A DNA stretch of 6,459 bases from Oscillospiraceae bacterium. Its GTDB lineage: Bacteria; Bacillota; Clostridia; Oscillospirales; Oscillospiraceae. Below are positions 1 to 6,040 of the stretch, piece after piece. The notes beneath the pieces were generated by a model. The model did not search any database. It was not told the DNA's origin and worked only from the letters and a program-made list of their open reading frames with translations. Numbering within the stretch: the first letter of the stretch is position 1; the number at the start of each line of letters is the position of its first letter. The stretch lies in the NCBI GenBank assembly GCA_017480395.1, contig JAFVAS010000255.1:1-6459 (forward strand), given 5' to 3'. A program made the position numbers and the translations under genes.

Positions 1-1698
1 ACCCCGGCCCAGTCCGCCTCCAGCGCGGCAGACGGCTCCGCCCCCGCCGGCAGCCAGGCGGCCCAGCCCGCCGTCGAGGAGGGTGAGCCCGTTTACGGCG
101 GCACCCTGACCATGTACTATCATGAGTTCTACAACCTCTATCAGCCCGAGATCCCCATCAGCTATGGCTACGCCATGTGGCAGGAGGGCCTGTGGGCGGT
201 GAGCTCCGACTATGTGGACGGCCTGGTCACCTATGAGGACATGGTGGGCCAGATCGCCGAATCCTGGGCCCCTGCGGATGACTACTCCTCTCTGACTGTC
301 ACCGTCCGGGACGACGTCCACTTCCAGACCAAGGACGGCCAGTATGACATCTACGGCGGCCGGAATGTCACCGCCGACGACGTCAAGTACACCTACGACC
401 GCCTGCTGGGCATCGGCTCCGGCTGGGACACCCCGGTGGAGTGCGAGATGAACTGGTCCAACGAGCTGTACATGCTGGATTCCGTCGAGTCCGACGGCGA
501 CCGCACCGTCACCTTCCACTTCAACACCCAGTCCGAGGTTGCGCTGAGCACCTTTATGACCACCATCATCAATATCTGCGGCCCCGAGTGGGATGAGCTG
601 ACCGCGGATCAGCAGGCCGACTGGCACTATGCCAACGGCACCGGCCCCTTCATCCTCACCGATGTGAACGGCACCACCTCCATGACCTTTACCAAAAACG
701 AGAACTACTATCAGTACGACGAGGACTATCCCGAGAACAAGCTGCCCTACCTGGACACCGTGGTGCTGCTGCACATCGACGATTCCTCCGATACCCTGGC
801 CCAGTTCACCGCCCGCAAGCTGGACTGGATCGGCTCCACCTCCTCCGTCCTGAGCGCCTCTGAGATCGCCCAGCTGGCCGCCTCCATGCCGGAGGGCTCC
901 TACACCGAGTACACCTACACCAGCGCCGCGCCGGCCTCCATCCAGCTGAAGAACAATCTGGAGCCCTTCAACAACAAGCTGGTTCGCATTGCCATGCAGA
1001 AGGCCATCAACACCGAGGAGGTCATGACCGCCTACTACGGCGACACCTCCGGCACCAATGTGATCCCCGGCGTCTGGGCGGCCAACCTGGCCGATTACTC
1101 CGCCGTCCCCAGCTGGTCCGACGAGCTGAAGGGGGAGTACACCTATGACCCGGAGGGGGCCAAGGAGCTGCTGACCCAGGCGGGCTATCCCAACGGCTTT
1201 GAGTTCACCATCACCCTGGCGCCCAACGCCGACACCAACCTCTATATCCTGGCCCAGTCCTATCTGAACGCGGTGGGGCTCACGATGAACATCGAGAATG
1301 CCACGGACATCATGGAGGCCATCTCCGTCTCCACCAATCGGGACAACCCCAGCGTCGTCTCCGGCACCCACGGCGGCAAGGCCAACTTCCCCATCATCAA
1401 GATGACCACCCTGGCCACCGGCGCCAACTACGGCTACTTTGCCGAGGACACCGAGGAGTATGCGGCCTACGCCGCCGCCGTGGAGAACTACTCCAACGCT
1501 GCCACCCTGGCCGACCAGAACGCCTATGCCCAGGAGATGGATCTGGTCTTCGCCCAGGCCCACTGGTCCATCGCCCTGTCCGGCATCAATCCTCTGTATG
1601 AGTTCGCCTCCTCCCGCATCCACGGCTACGACGGCCAGCGCATGGTCAACAACCAGACCCGGCGCTCCCTGGTCGCCCGCATGTGGGTTGAGGACTGA
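1..1698 (+). CDS. ABC transporter substrate-binding protein, family 5 (peptide/nickel/opine type), 5' end missing
   Basis: The extracytoplasmic solute receptor of an oligopeptide/nickel/opine-type ABC importer. It would capture substrate outside the membrane and hand it to a permease that is not in this window. The frame is open from base 1, so the start, signal peptide and lipobox Cys lie upstream; 565 residues are visible. The first ~30 are an Ala/Ser/Gly/Pro-rich linker, as usual after a lipidated Cys. The folded domain begins at VYGGTLT (about 91-111). Family hallmarks follow in order: an IAESW element, then NVTADDVKYTYDRLL (about 364-408), NGTGPFILTDV (about 634-666), LVRIAMQKAINTEEV (about 979-1023) and YDPEGAKELLTQAGYPNGFEF (about 1144-1206). 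These match the usual SBP_bac_5 motifs (AESW, VTAxDVxxSxxRL, GTGPY, VRxAxxxAIDR, AKxLLxxAGYPxGF). The gene ends at TGA 1696-1698, followed by its own terminator. The ligand cannot be predicted; the C-terminal half is rich in Tyr and Ala. Confidence 0.93.
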   Translation, partial: TPAQSASSAADGSAPAGSQAAQPAVEEGEPVYGGTLTMYYHEFYNLYQPEIPISYGYAMWQEGLWAVSSDYVDGLVTYEDMVGQIAESWAPADDYSSLTVTVRDDVHFQTKDGQYDIYGGRNVTADDVKYTYDRLLGIGSGWDTPVECEMNWSNELYMLDSVESDGDRTVTFHFNTQSEVALSTFMTTIINICGPEWDELTADQQADWHYANGTGPFILTDVNGTTSMTFTKNENYYQYDEDYPENKLPYLDTVVLLHIDDSSDTLAQFTARKLDWIGSTSSVLSASEIAQLAASMPEGSYTEYTYTSAAPASIQLKNNLEPFNNKLVRIAMQKAINTEEVMTAYYGDTSGTNVIPGVWAANLADYSAVPSWSDELKGEYTYDPEGAKELLTQAGYPNGFEFTITLAPNADTNLYILAQSYLNAVGLTMNIENATDIMEAISVSTNRDNPSVVSGTHGGKANFPIIKMTTLATGANYGYFAEDTEEYAAYAAAVENYSNAATLADQNAYAQEMDLVFAQAHWSIALSGINPLYEFASSRIHGYDGQRMVNNQTRRSLVARMWVED

Positions 1699-1729
1699 TC
1701 AAACGCTGTTTCTTCTCCTTTCTTCCTTT

Positions 1730-1762
1730 GTTGGGTCCGGCGTAAGCCGGGCCCAACCTTTT
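1730..1762 (+). terminator. Rho-independent terminator of the substrate-binding protein gene
   Basis: A 12-bp stem pairs GTTGGGTCCGGC (1730-1741) with GCCGGGCCCAAC (1746-1757), with one G:U pair, around a GTAA tetraloop (a GNRA type). CTTTT follows at 1758-1762. It lies about 30 bases after the stop codon. The T tract is short but the stem is very stable. Confidence 0.85.
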
Positions 1763-1788
1763 CGCATCCTCCGTACCCTCTGGTTTGC

Positions 1789-1821
1789 GGGAAAGGGCTG
1801 CGGATGCGGCAGCCTTTTCCC
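1789..1821 (+). repeat. Inverted repeat, possible second plus-strand terminator
   Basis: GGGAAAGGGCTGC (1789-1801) pairs with GCAGCCTTTTCCC (1809-1821) over 13 bp with one wobble pair and a 7-base loop. No T run follows the full stem. If only the inner GC-rich part (GGGCTGC/GCAGCC) folds, the TTTT at 1815-1818 acts as a U tract, which would make it a backup terminator for the substrate-binding protein transcript. The strand assignment is a guess. Confidence 0.5.
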
Positions 1822-1833
1822 ATGAGCCGGGCG

Positions 1834-1865
1834 AAAAAACTGCCTGCGGCAGGTGCCGCAGGCAG
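1834..1865 (-). terminator. Rho-independent terminator of the NTF2-like operon
   Basis: Read on the minus strand, a perfect 11-bp stem CTGCCTGCGGC/GCCGCAGGCAG (1865-1855 with 1850-1840) closes an ACCT loop and is followed directly by six T (1839-1834). It starts 18 bases after the stop codon of the third operon gene (1884). This is a textbook intrinsic terminator and marks the operon's 3' end. Confidence 0.92.
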
Positions 1866-1883
1866 TCAGGACGCAATGGCTGT

Positions 1884-2693
1884 TCAGATCCACTCGTTGT
1901 GGCCGATGGAGTAGGTGTTCTCATCGTCCAGGGTGTCATAGGGCTTGGGGGTCTCCCAGATCAGGTGCTGCACCGGCTGGTTCACGTCATACCGGTCGCT
2001 CAGGGGGCCGGGGTCAGTGACCTGGCAGGGGCAGCCTCTCCAGGTGGAGTAGTTGGGATCCGCCTCGTGCTTTTCGTAGAGATCCCGGGCAAAGTTCTCG
2101 GAATCAAAGAGCTGGGAGAACACGGGAACCACGTGCTCGTGGATGTATTTCCACTCGCCCTGGTGATAGATGAAGTCTGCGCCGTAGTACTCCCAGGAGG
2201 CCGCGCCGAAGTGGACGTAGTCCTCGGCCTTGGCCGGCTCCTTCGGGCCGGGGCCGGGAGGGGGGCCGCCGGGGCCTTCGCCCTGGGGATGGCCCAGCGC
2301 GGACATCATCACACCGGCGGTGATGGCCCAGCAGCGGCCGGAGTTGCCGTCGTTTGCCATCTCAATGCACAGCTCGGACAGGGCGTGCACGCCGGTGGCG
2401 CCGATGGAGCGGGGGTCGCCGCCCATGTAGGAGGGGAAGGCCTCGCCCAGCTCGAAGGTCTCCACGGCGGCCCGGGACTCCTCGTCGATGGTGTGGTTGT
2501 GATAGATCTGGCGGAAGCCCACCATGCGGCCGAAGTTGTGGCCCCAGGTGGCGTTCTGGCCCTTGAACCAGATCTTGTCAAACTCCTCCCGCTCATAGGC
2601 CACGCTGTGGACGTAGGCGTGATACACCTTTTTGCGCTCGATCTCCTGTACGCCGATGGCGTTATGCAGCCGCTCCTTGAAAGACAGGCTCAT
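1884..2693 (-). CDS. NTF2-like/SnoaL-like protein, third gene of operon (ntfC, working name)
   Basis: A predicted soluble protein of 269 residues; I see no signal peptide or membrane segment. It is the most divergent of the three paralogues. Shared features are an N-terminal helix with an acidic/Trp pattern (EREEFDKIWFK, residues ~34-44), an ALSELCIEMANDG strand (104-116) aligning with the first gene's LVAPVIEIAADD, a GADFIYHQGEWKYIHEHVV segment (171-189) aligning with the GEWKIWHL segment of its neighbour, and the C-terminal signature PKPYDTLDDENTYSIG (249-264). It lacks the LGVNxGxYxG loop of the other two. A Pro/Gly-rich insert (about 134-150) sits before the last core strands. Its ATG (2693-2691) overlaps the upstream stop as TGATG, with GGAGG at 2706-2702, so translation is probably coupled. 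NTF2-like proteins include dehydratases and isomerases (BaiE, scytalone dehydratase, ketosteroid isomerase). The reaction here is unknown and a non-catalytic binding role is possible. Confidence 0.88.
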   Translation of the reverse strand: MSLSFKERLHNAIGVQEIERKKVYHAYVHSVAYEREEFDKIWFKGQNATWGHNFGRMVGFRQIYHNHTIDEESRAAVETFELGEAFPSYMGGDPRSIGATGVHALSELCIEMANDGNSGRCWAITAGVMMSALGHPQGEGPGGPPPGPGPKEPAKAEDYVHFGAASWEYYGADFIYHQGEWKYIHEHVVPVFSQLFDSENFARDLYEKHEADPNYSTWRGCPCQVTDPGPLSDRYDVNQPVQHLIWETPKPYDTLDDENTYSIGHNEWI

Positions 2694-3514
2694 CAGTAAT
2701 CCCTCCGTTCTCTCTCGTAATAGGGCATGCCCATGCAGCCCTCCGGGCCGTAGCTGTAATTGGGGTTGAAGGAATAATAGGGGTGGGGCATGTCCTGATA
2801 CAGGTACTGCCAGCCGAAGAAGGGATCATAGACCGTCCGCTCCACGGTGGGGGTGCCCAGCTCGTCCCGGGTGTAGGAGTTGTTGGGGTCCACATGGCCC
2901 AGCAGCGGGCCGTTCTGGCCGGTGGTGCCGAACTCGTCCTTCCACATGGGATACTCGGCATAGTCCTTCCCGGCGGGGATGGCGTGGTCATTGGTGATGA
3001 TCAGGTGCCAGATCTTCCACTCGCCCTTTTCCTTGAGCAGGTCGGCATAGACCAGGCCGAACATGAATCGGCAGTCGGCGGTGCCGTCGGGGTTGCCCAC
3101 GGCCCGGACGCCCTGCACATAGCACATATACCGGGCGGTCTTGCCGTCCTCAGCGATGTAGAGCAGGGGGGAGTAGGCGGCGTTGTTGTTCAGAATGCCC
3201 CGGCCCAGGTTGAACTTGTTCAGCCCGATGGCCGGATCGGCGTCGCAGTAGGGCTTGAGCTGCTCATAGCGCAGCTCATTGAGCTGAACCACATAGTAGT
3301 TGGAGATGTCGTCCATGCCGGTATAGAAGCCGGTGTTGACGCCCAGGGAGGCGAAACGGCGGTTCTGAGGCAGTTTAACCCACAGATCGGTCAGCTCCTG
3401 ACGCCGCAGATCGCCGGCGTAGCAGTAGAAGTGCTTGGCCATGACCTGCTTGACGTTTTCATAGTCCCACAGGCGCTCCACCAGCTCGTCGTCGGTAAAG
3501 AATTGTTTTGCCAT
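2693..3514 (-). CDS. NTF2-like/SnoaL-like protein, second gene of operon (ntfB, working name)
   Basis: A predicted soluble protein of 273 residues. The ATG at 3514 is chosen over an upstream in-frame start (3595) because AAGGAGG (3528-3522) lies seven bases before it and the longer form would overlap the previous gene. Visible parts: a first helix with DLRRQELTDLWVK (35-47), then SLGVNTGFYTGMDDISNYYV (56-75), which matches the xGxYxGxxxIxxYY element of SnoaL-like proteins, then SPLLYIAEDGKTARYMCYVQG (115-135), GEWKIWHLIITND (164-176), and a Tyr/Pro-rich tail with PHPYYSFNPNYSYG (243-256). The tail makes it much longer than a minimal NTF2 domain (~130-150 residues). Where its neighbours have Glu in the IE strand, this protein has Tyr119, so the three active sites probably differ. 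It follows the first gene after 16 bases. Function is inferred from fold only: a cavity enzyme or binding protein for a small hydrophobic molecule. Confidence 0.9.
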   Translation of the reverse strand: MAKQFFTDDELVERLWDYENVKQVMAKHFYCYAGDLRRQELTDLWVKLPQNRRFASLGVNTGFYTGMDDISNYYVVQLNELRYEQLKPYCDADPAIGLNKFNLGRGILNNNAAYSPLLYIAEDGKTARYMCYVQGVRAVGNPDGTADCRFMFGLVYADLLKEKGEWKIWHLIITNDHAIPAGKDYAEYPMWKDEFGTTGQNGPLLGHVDPNNSYTRDELGTPTVERTVYDPFFGWQYLYQDMPHPYYSFNPNYSYGPEGCMGMPYYERERRDY

Positions 3515-3521
3515 GTGTCTG

Positions 3522-3529
3522 CCTCCTTC
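3522..3529 (-). promoter_or_regulatory. Ribosome binding site deciding the second NTF2-like gene start
   Basis: On the minus strand, GAAGGAGG lies directly after the TAA stop of the first operon gene and seven bases before ATG 3514-3512. It settles the start at 3514 and argues against the 27-residue-longer reading frame. Confidence 0.85.
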
Positions 3530-3530
3530 C

Positions 3531-4259
3531 TTACAGTCCATAGCTGAAGGTCTCAGCAAAGGTTTCATAGGGTACGGGATAGGCCGGAGGGGCATAGAAG
3601 GGACGGTTGGCCGAGTAGGTCTCGTAAACGGTCATCTTCACGTTGGGCTCCGGGAAGCGGAAGTCCGCCAGGGCCGCATAGGCCGGGTCGGCGGCAAAAT
3701 CCGGCGTCTCCGTCCAGTCGTAGGCGGAGGGGGCGTCCAGATCCTGCACATACAGCAGATGCCAGACCTTCCACTGGTTGTCCTCCCAGACGAAGTCGGC
3801 GGCCACATAGGCCCGCTCCCAGTAGCTGACCTGGCCCGCCGGGGTCAGCTTGGTGTTCATCCCGTGGATGGTCCAGATGCCCTTGGCGGTGGCGTCGTCC
3901 GCGGCAATCTCGATCACCGGGGCCACCAGGCTCTTCATGTCCATGATGCCGGTGCCGTATACCTCATCCTCGGAGAGGGTTCCCAGCTTGTCGGGATACT
4001 TTTTCTGGATCAGGGCGCTCTCCAGCCGGGTTCTGTCCTCGATGCCCTTGTAGTAACGCTGGACGGCGTCGGCACCCTGATAGTAGCCCTGGTTGACGCC
4101 CAGGCAGACATCGGCGGCAGTGGACCAGTAGGTGTCATACATCTTGTTCTCACGGCGCAGCAGATAGTCCTCGGAGAAAAAGCGAACCATCAGGTTCTGG
4201 AGGGCACGCCGTTTTTCCCATTTGGTGAGCAGCTCCTCGGAGCTTAACTGTCGACTCAC
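3531..4259 (-). CDS. NTF2-like/SnoaL-like protein, first gene of operon (ntfA, working name)
   Basis: A predicted soluble protein of 242 residues. It starts with GTG (4259-4257), preceded by AAAGGAAG (4275-4268) at eight bases. Domain pattern: an N-terminal helix (about 10-45, ending YDTYW), then VCLGVNQGYYQGADAVQRYYKG (51-72), LVAPVIEIAADDATAKGIWTIHG (111-133), which closely resembles the PxIEVxGDTAxGxWxxxG strand pair of SnoaL_4-type proteins, then AYVAADFVWEDNQWKVWHLLYV (150-171), the last core strands, and a Pro/Tyr tail with PVPYETFAETFSYG (228-241). This is the best family match of the three. It is the promoter-proximal gene and is divergent from the AraC regulator across 126 bases. The family includes ring-acting dehydratases and isomerases, but I cannot assign a substrate or confirm catalytic residues; Lys109 occupies the place where the third paralogue has His103. 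It could also be one subunit of a hetero-oligomer with the next two products. Confidence 0.92.
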   Translation of the reverse strand: MSRQLSSEELLTKWEKRRALQNLMVRFFSEDYLLRRENKMYDTYWSTAADVCLGVNQGYYQGADAVQRYYKGIEDRTRLESALIQKKYPDKLGTLSEDEVYGTGIMDMKSLVAPVIEIAADDATAKGIWTIHGMNTKLTPAGQVSYWERAYVAADFVWEDNQWKVWHLLYVQDLDAPSAYDWTETPDFAADPAYAALADFRFPEPNVKMTVYETYSANRPFYAPPAYPVPYETFAETFSYGL

Positions 4260-4278
4260 ATAAATCGCTTCCTTTCAT
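4259..4278 (-). promoter_or_regulatory. Translation start region of the first NTF2-like gene: SD, start-stop ATG-TGA and GTG start
   Basis: AAAGGAAG (4275-4268) is the likely Shine-Dalgarno site. One reading step before the GTG start, an ATG (4261-4259) is followed at once by TGA (4258-4256), a minimal start-stop unit that overlaps the GTG. Initiating at this ATG would give no protein, so GTG must be used for the open frame. The GTG and the competing ATG may keep expression low. Confidence 0.6.
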
Positions 4279-4301
4279 ATTGGTGTGCATGACTGCTGAT
4301 T

Positions 4302-4346
4302 CTATTTTACCAGCGGTACCACCGGGGAAACAGAAGCGGTTTCCGA
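4302..4346. promoter_or_regulatory. Candidate divergent promoter/operator between the operon and the AraC regulator
   Basis: Several overlapping elements lie in the 126-base divergent gap. There is a 16-bp imperfect palindrome centred on GGTACC (4310-4325), an inverted repeat GGAAAC/GTTTCC (4326-4331 and 4339-4344), and a direct repeat AGCGGT (4312-4317 and 4335-4340) at 23-base spacing. A minus-strand TAAAAT (4309-4304) could be the operon's -10; no good -35 lies 17 bases upstream, as is common for activator-dependent promoters. On the plus strand, TTGGTG (4280-4285), 17 bases, then TATTTT (4303-4308) is a weak candidate for the regulator. If both are real, their -10 boxes overlap. All assignments are by eye. 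Confidence 0.4.
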
Positions 4347-4375
4347 CCTGAGATGACCAATTTTCAACCTGTATT

Positions 4376-4380
4376 GGAGG
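4376..4380 (+). promoter_or_regulatory. Ribosome binding site deciding the AraC regulator start
   Basis: GGAGG lies five bases before ATG 4386. The in-frame ATG at 4353 has no Shine-Dalgarno sequence before it, so the longer product is unlikely. Confidence 0.8.
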
Positions 4381-4385
4381 TTTCC

Positions 4386-5609
4386 ATGGAACAGCGTGAT
4401 TTGGAACAGTTGCAAGCGGAATATCAGGCGCTGCAATACGATGCGGCGGTGCGCGGCCTGCTCCGGGGCAGTTCCCGGGAGGGGTTCGACGCCGACCGGT
4501 TTGCCCGGGAGACCGGGGTGCGCTTCATCGGCACCTGCTTCGTCGCCGCGGAGTTTGAAGATGACCCCCGCTATCCGGCGGCACCCCCGGCCGAGGACGG
4601 ACGAACGCCGGTTGAGCGGTATCGGGAGCTGCGGGACATCGTGCTGAGTGTGCTGGGACGGGAGTGCCCGGCGGTGCTGTGCAACCAGAACGGGCGGATG
4701 TGCTGCATTCTGAACTGGCCTGACCGGGAGGCGGACTGGCACCGGAAGTTCACCGCCCTTGCTTCGGAGATGAACGCGGTGCTGCTGGAGCGACTGGGCT
4801 TCTGCTTCCAGTGTGTGGTCAGCCGCATGGTGTCCGGCATCGAGGGGCTGCCCCAGGCGGAGCGGGAGCTGGAGCAGGCCCGGGCGTATCGCAGGTTGAT
4901 GGGGGGGCTGCCCGGAGAGCTGTTGTTCTACGATGGCATTCTACATGCCGATTCCGCCCAGCCGGCGGAGGAACACGATGAGGTGCGCAATCAGGCGTTC
5001 CTCCGGGCCCTGCTCCACGGCGACGTTGGGCGGAGCAAGGAGATTTTTCATGAGGTCATTGCGGAGAATTTTGTCACCCGCCGCCCGGCGGTGCAGTTTG
5101 TGCAGCTTCGGATGTTCTCCGTCATCGACTACTTTCTGAAAAGCCTCACCCGAGCGGCGGAGGAGCTGGGACTCCAGCGGGAGCTGGAGCGTTTGTATGC
5201 TCCGGCCAGACTGATGCAGGCACAGTCGGTCATACAGATGGAGGAGATTGCAGATGCGCTGCTTGATGAGCTGAGAGAATACATGGGAGGTCAGGAGCAG
5301 TTTTCGCCACTGGCCGTTCAGATCAGGGACTATATCCGGGAATCGTATGCCGACCCGGACTGTAACGTGAATCAGTTGTCGGAGCGGTTTGGCATCACAC
5401 CCACCTATGCCACCCGGCTCTTCAAGCGGCAGTTCGGCATGGGAATCTCCGCCTGCATCCAGCGGAATCGGATCGAACAGGCCAAACGCCTTCTGGCGGG
5501 CGGGGCCACCGTCAAGGAGGCAGCGCAGCGTACCGGGTACAGCAGCGCAGCTACCTTCATCCGGGCCTATAAACGGCAGGAGGGACATACGCCGACCCAG
5601 ACGGGATAA
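4386..5609 (+). CDS. AraC-family transcriptional regulator, YesN-like without a receiver domain
   Basis: A cytosolic DNA-binding regulator of 407 residues. The C-terminal ~95 residues form the two-helix-turn-helix AraC domain: first HTH around NVNQLSERFGITPTYATRLF (327-346), linker helix ISACIQRNRIEQAKRLL (354-370), second HTH TVKEAAQRTGYSSAATFIRA (375-394) ending in the typical FIRAYKRQEGHTPTQ. The N-terminal ~200 residues have no phosphoacceptor receiver domain, cupin or membrane segment that I can see. The stretch from VRFIGTCFVAAEF (45-57) to CVVSRMVSGIEGLPQAERELEQAR (143-166) resembles the degenerate GGDEF-like middle domain of YesN/PucR-type regulators, whose hallmark is a short 'S...gl..l..a..eA' segment. 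A helical region (~195-300) joins the halves. It is transcribed divergently from the NTF2-like operon and is the obvious candidate regulator of it and of itself. The effector is unknown. Confidence 0.92.
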   Translation: MEQRDLEQLQAEYQALQYDAAVRGLLRGSSREGFDADRFARETGVRFIGTCFVAAEFEDDPRYPAAPPAEDGRTPVERYRELRDIVLSVLGRECPAVLCNQNGRMCCILNWPDREADWHRKFTALASEMNAVLLERLGFCFQCVVSRMVSGIEGLPQAERELEQARAYRRLMGGLPGELLFYDGILHADSAQPAEEHDEVRNQAFLRALLHGDVGRSKEIFHEVIAENFVTRRPAVQFVQLRMFSVIDYFLKSLTRAAEELGLQRELERLYAPARLMQAQSVIQMEEIADALLDELREYMGGQEQFSPLAVQIRDYIRESYADPDCNVNQLSERFGITPTYATRLFKRQFGMGISACIQRNRIEQAKRLLAGGATVKEAAQRTGYSSAATFIRAYKRQEGHTPTQTG

Positions 5610-5650
5610 ACTGGCGGACAAGCTGAATCTGGTGTATCATATCGATTGAT

Positions 5651-5656
5651 GAGGTG
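5651..5656 (+). promoter_or_regulatory. Ribosome binding site deciding the DUF2500 gene start
   Basis: GAGGTG lies six bases before ATG 5663. An apparent GTG start at 5654 falls inside this Shine-Dalgarno site, so the ATG is the better start. Confidence 0.8.
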
Positions 5657-5662
5657 ATTTTT

Positions 5663-6040
5663 ATGTTGTGGGGTTTGCCGATTTTCTTTGGATTGCTTGT
5701 GCTGTGTGCCGTTCTCTATGGGGTGATGCTGCTCCGGGAGCGCTTGGAGCCGGAGCGGAGTGTGACCTGCACGCTGGAGCTTCGGCGGCGGGAGTCCTTC
5801 TCAAACCGGGTCCTGGTGAGCAAGCGCGAAAAGGAAGCGTATTTTCAGATCTATCGAACGGATCAGGGCGCAGAAATTGTGCTTTCGGTTTCCAAAGCGG
5901 TATACAATGCTGTCCCAAAGGATATTATGGGTGTTCTGGTGCATCGGGGGACTCAGTTTGTCTCCTTTACGATTGATGGGCAGACCATTACGGTTCTGGA
6001 TGCAGAACGATGGCAGGCCGTGAAGGATCGTCAACCGTAG
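5663..6040 (+). CDS. DUF2500 domain-containing membrane-anchored protein
   Basis: A 125-residue protein with one N-terminal hydrophobic segment (about 3-24, LWGLPIFFGLLVLCAVLYGV) followed by a basic/charged stretch and a small beta-rich domain. The end of that domain, PKDIMGVLVHRGTQFVSFTID (85-105), matches the pattern I know from DUF2500 proteins such as E. coli YhhM (a Gly-x-Leu/Val strand, then GTxFVSF). The preceding VSKREKEAYFQIYRTDQGAEIVLSVSKAVYNAV fits the same domain. The function of the family is unknown to me. It starts 53 bases after the AraC stop with no terminator seen between them, so read-through from the regulator is possible, and both would end at the terminator at 6177-6208. 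Codon use is less GC-rich than in the genes to the left. A link to the NTF2-like operon is not supported beyond position. Confidence 0.87.
   Translation: MLWGLPIFFGLLVLCAVLYGVMLLRERLEPERSVTCTLELRRRESFSNRVLVSKREKEAYFQIYRTDQGAEIVLSVSKAVYNAVPKDIMGVLVHRGTQFVSFTIDGQTITVLDAERWQAVKDRQP

Noticed and set aside
3515..3595. 27-residue N-terminal extension of the second NTF2-like protein
   Set aside because: It overlaps the end of the first gene and lacks family similarity; ATG 3514 has a strong ribosome site.
1785..4247. Three long plus-strand open frames (1785-2699, 2783-3547, 3513-4247) lying opposite the whole NTF2-like operon
   Set aside because: They are low-complexity Val/Gly/Ala/Leu-rich with no family motifs, and mirror codon bias of the GC-rich minus-strand genes, which have good ribosome sites, aligned domains and a terminator.
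4353..4385. Upstream ATG start for the AraC regulator
   Set aside because: No Shine-Dalgarno site precedes 4353, whereas GGAGG sits five bases before ATG 4386.
4941..5621. 226-residue minus-strand frame opposite the AraC regulator
   Set aside because: The plus strand encodes a clear AraC DNA-binding domain across the same bases; the antisense frame has no recognisable motif.
5610..5662. Separate promoter for the DUF2500 gene (TATCAT near 5636)
   Set aside because: No -35 at suitable spacing; the only GGACA-like box is about 14 bases upstream, so read-through from the regulator is as likely.
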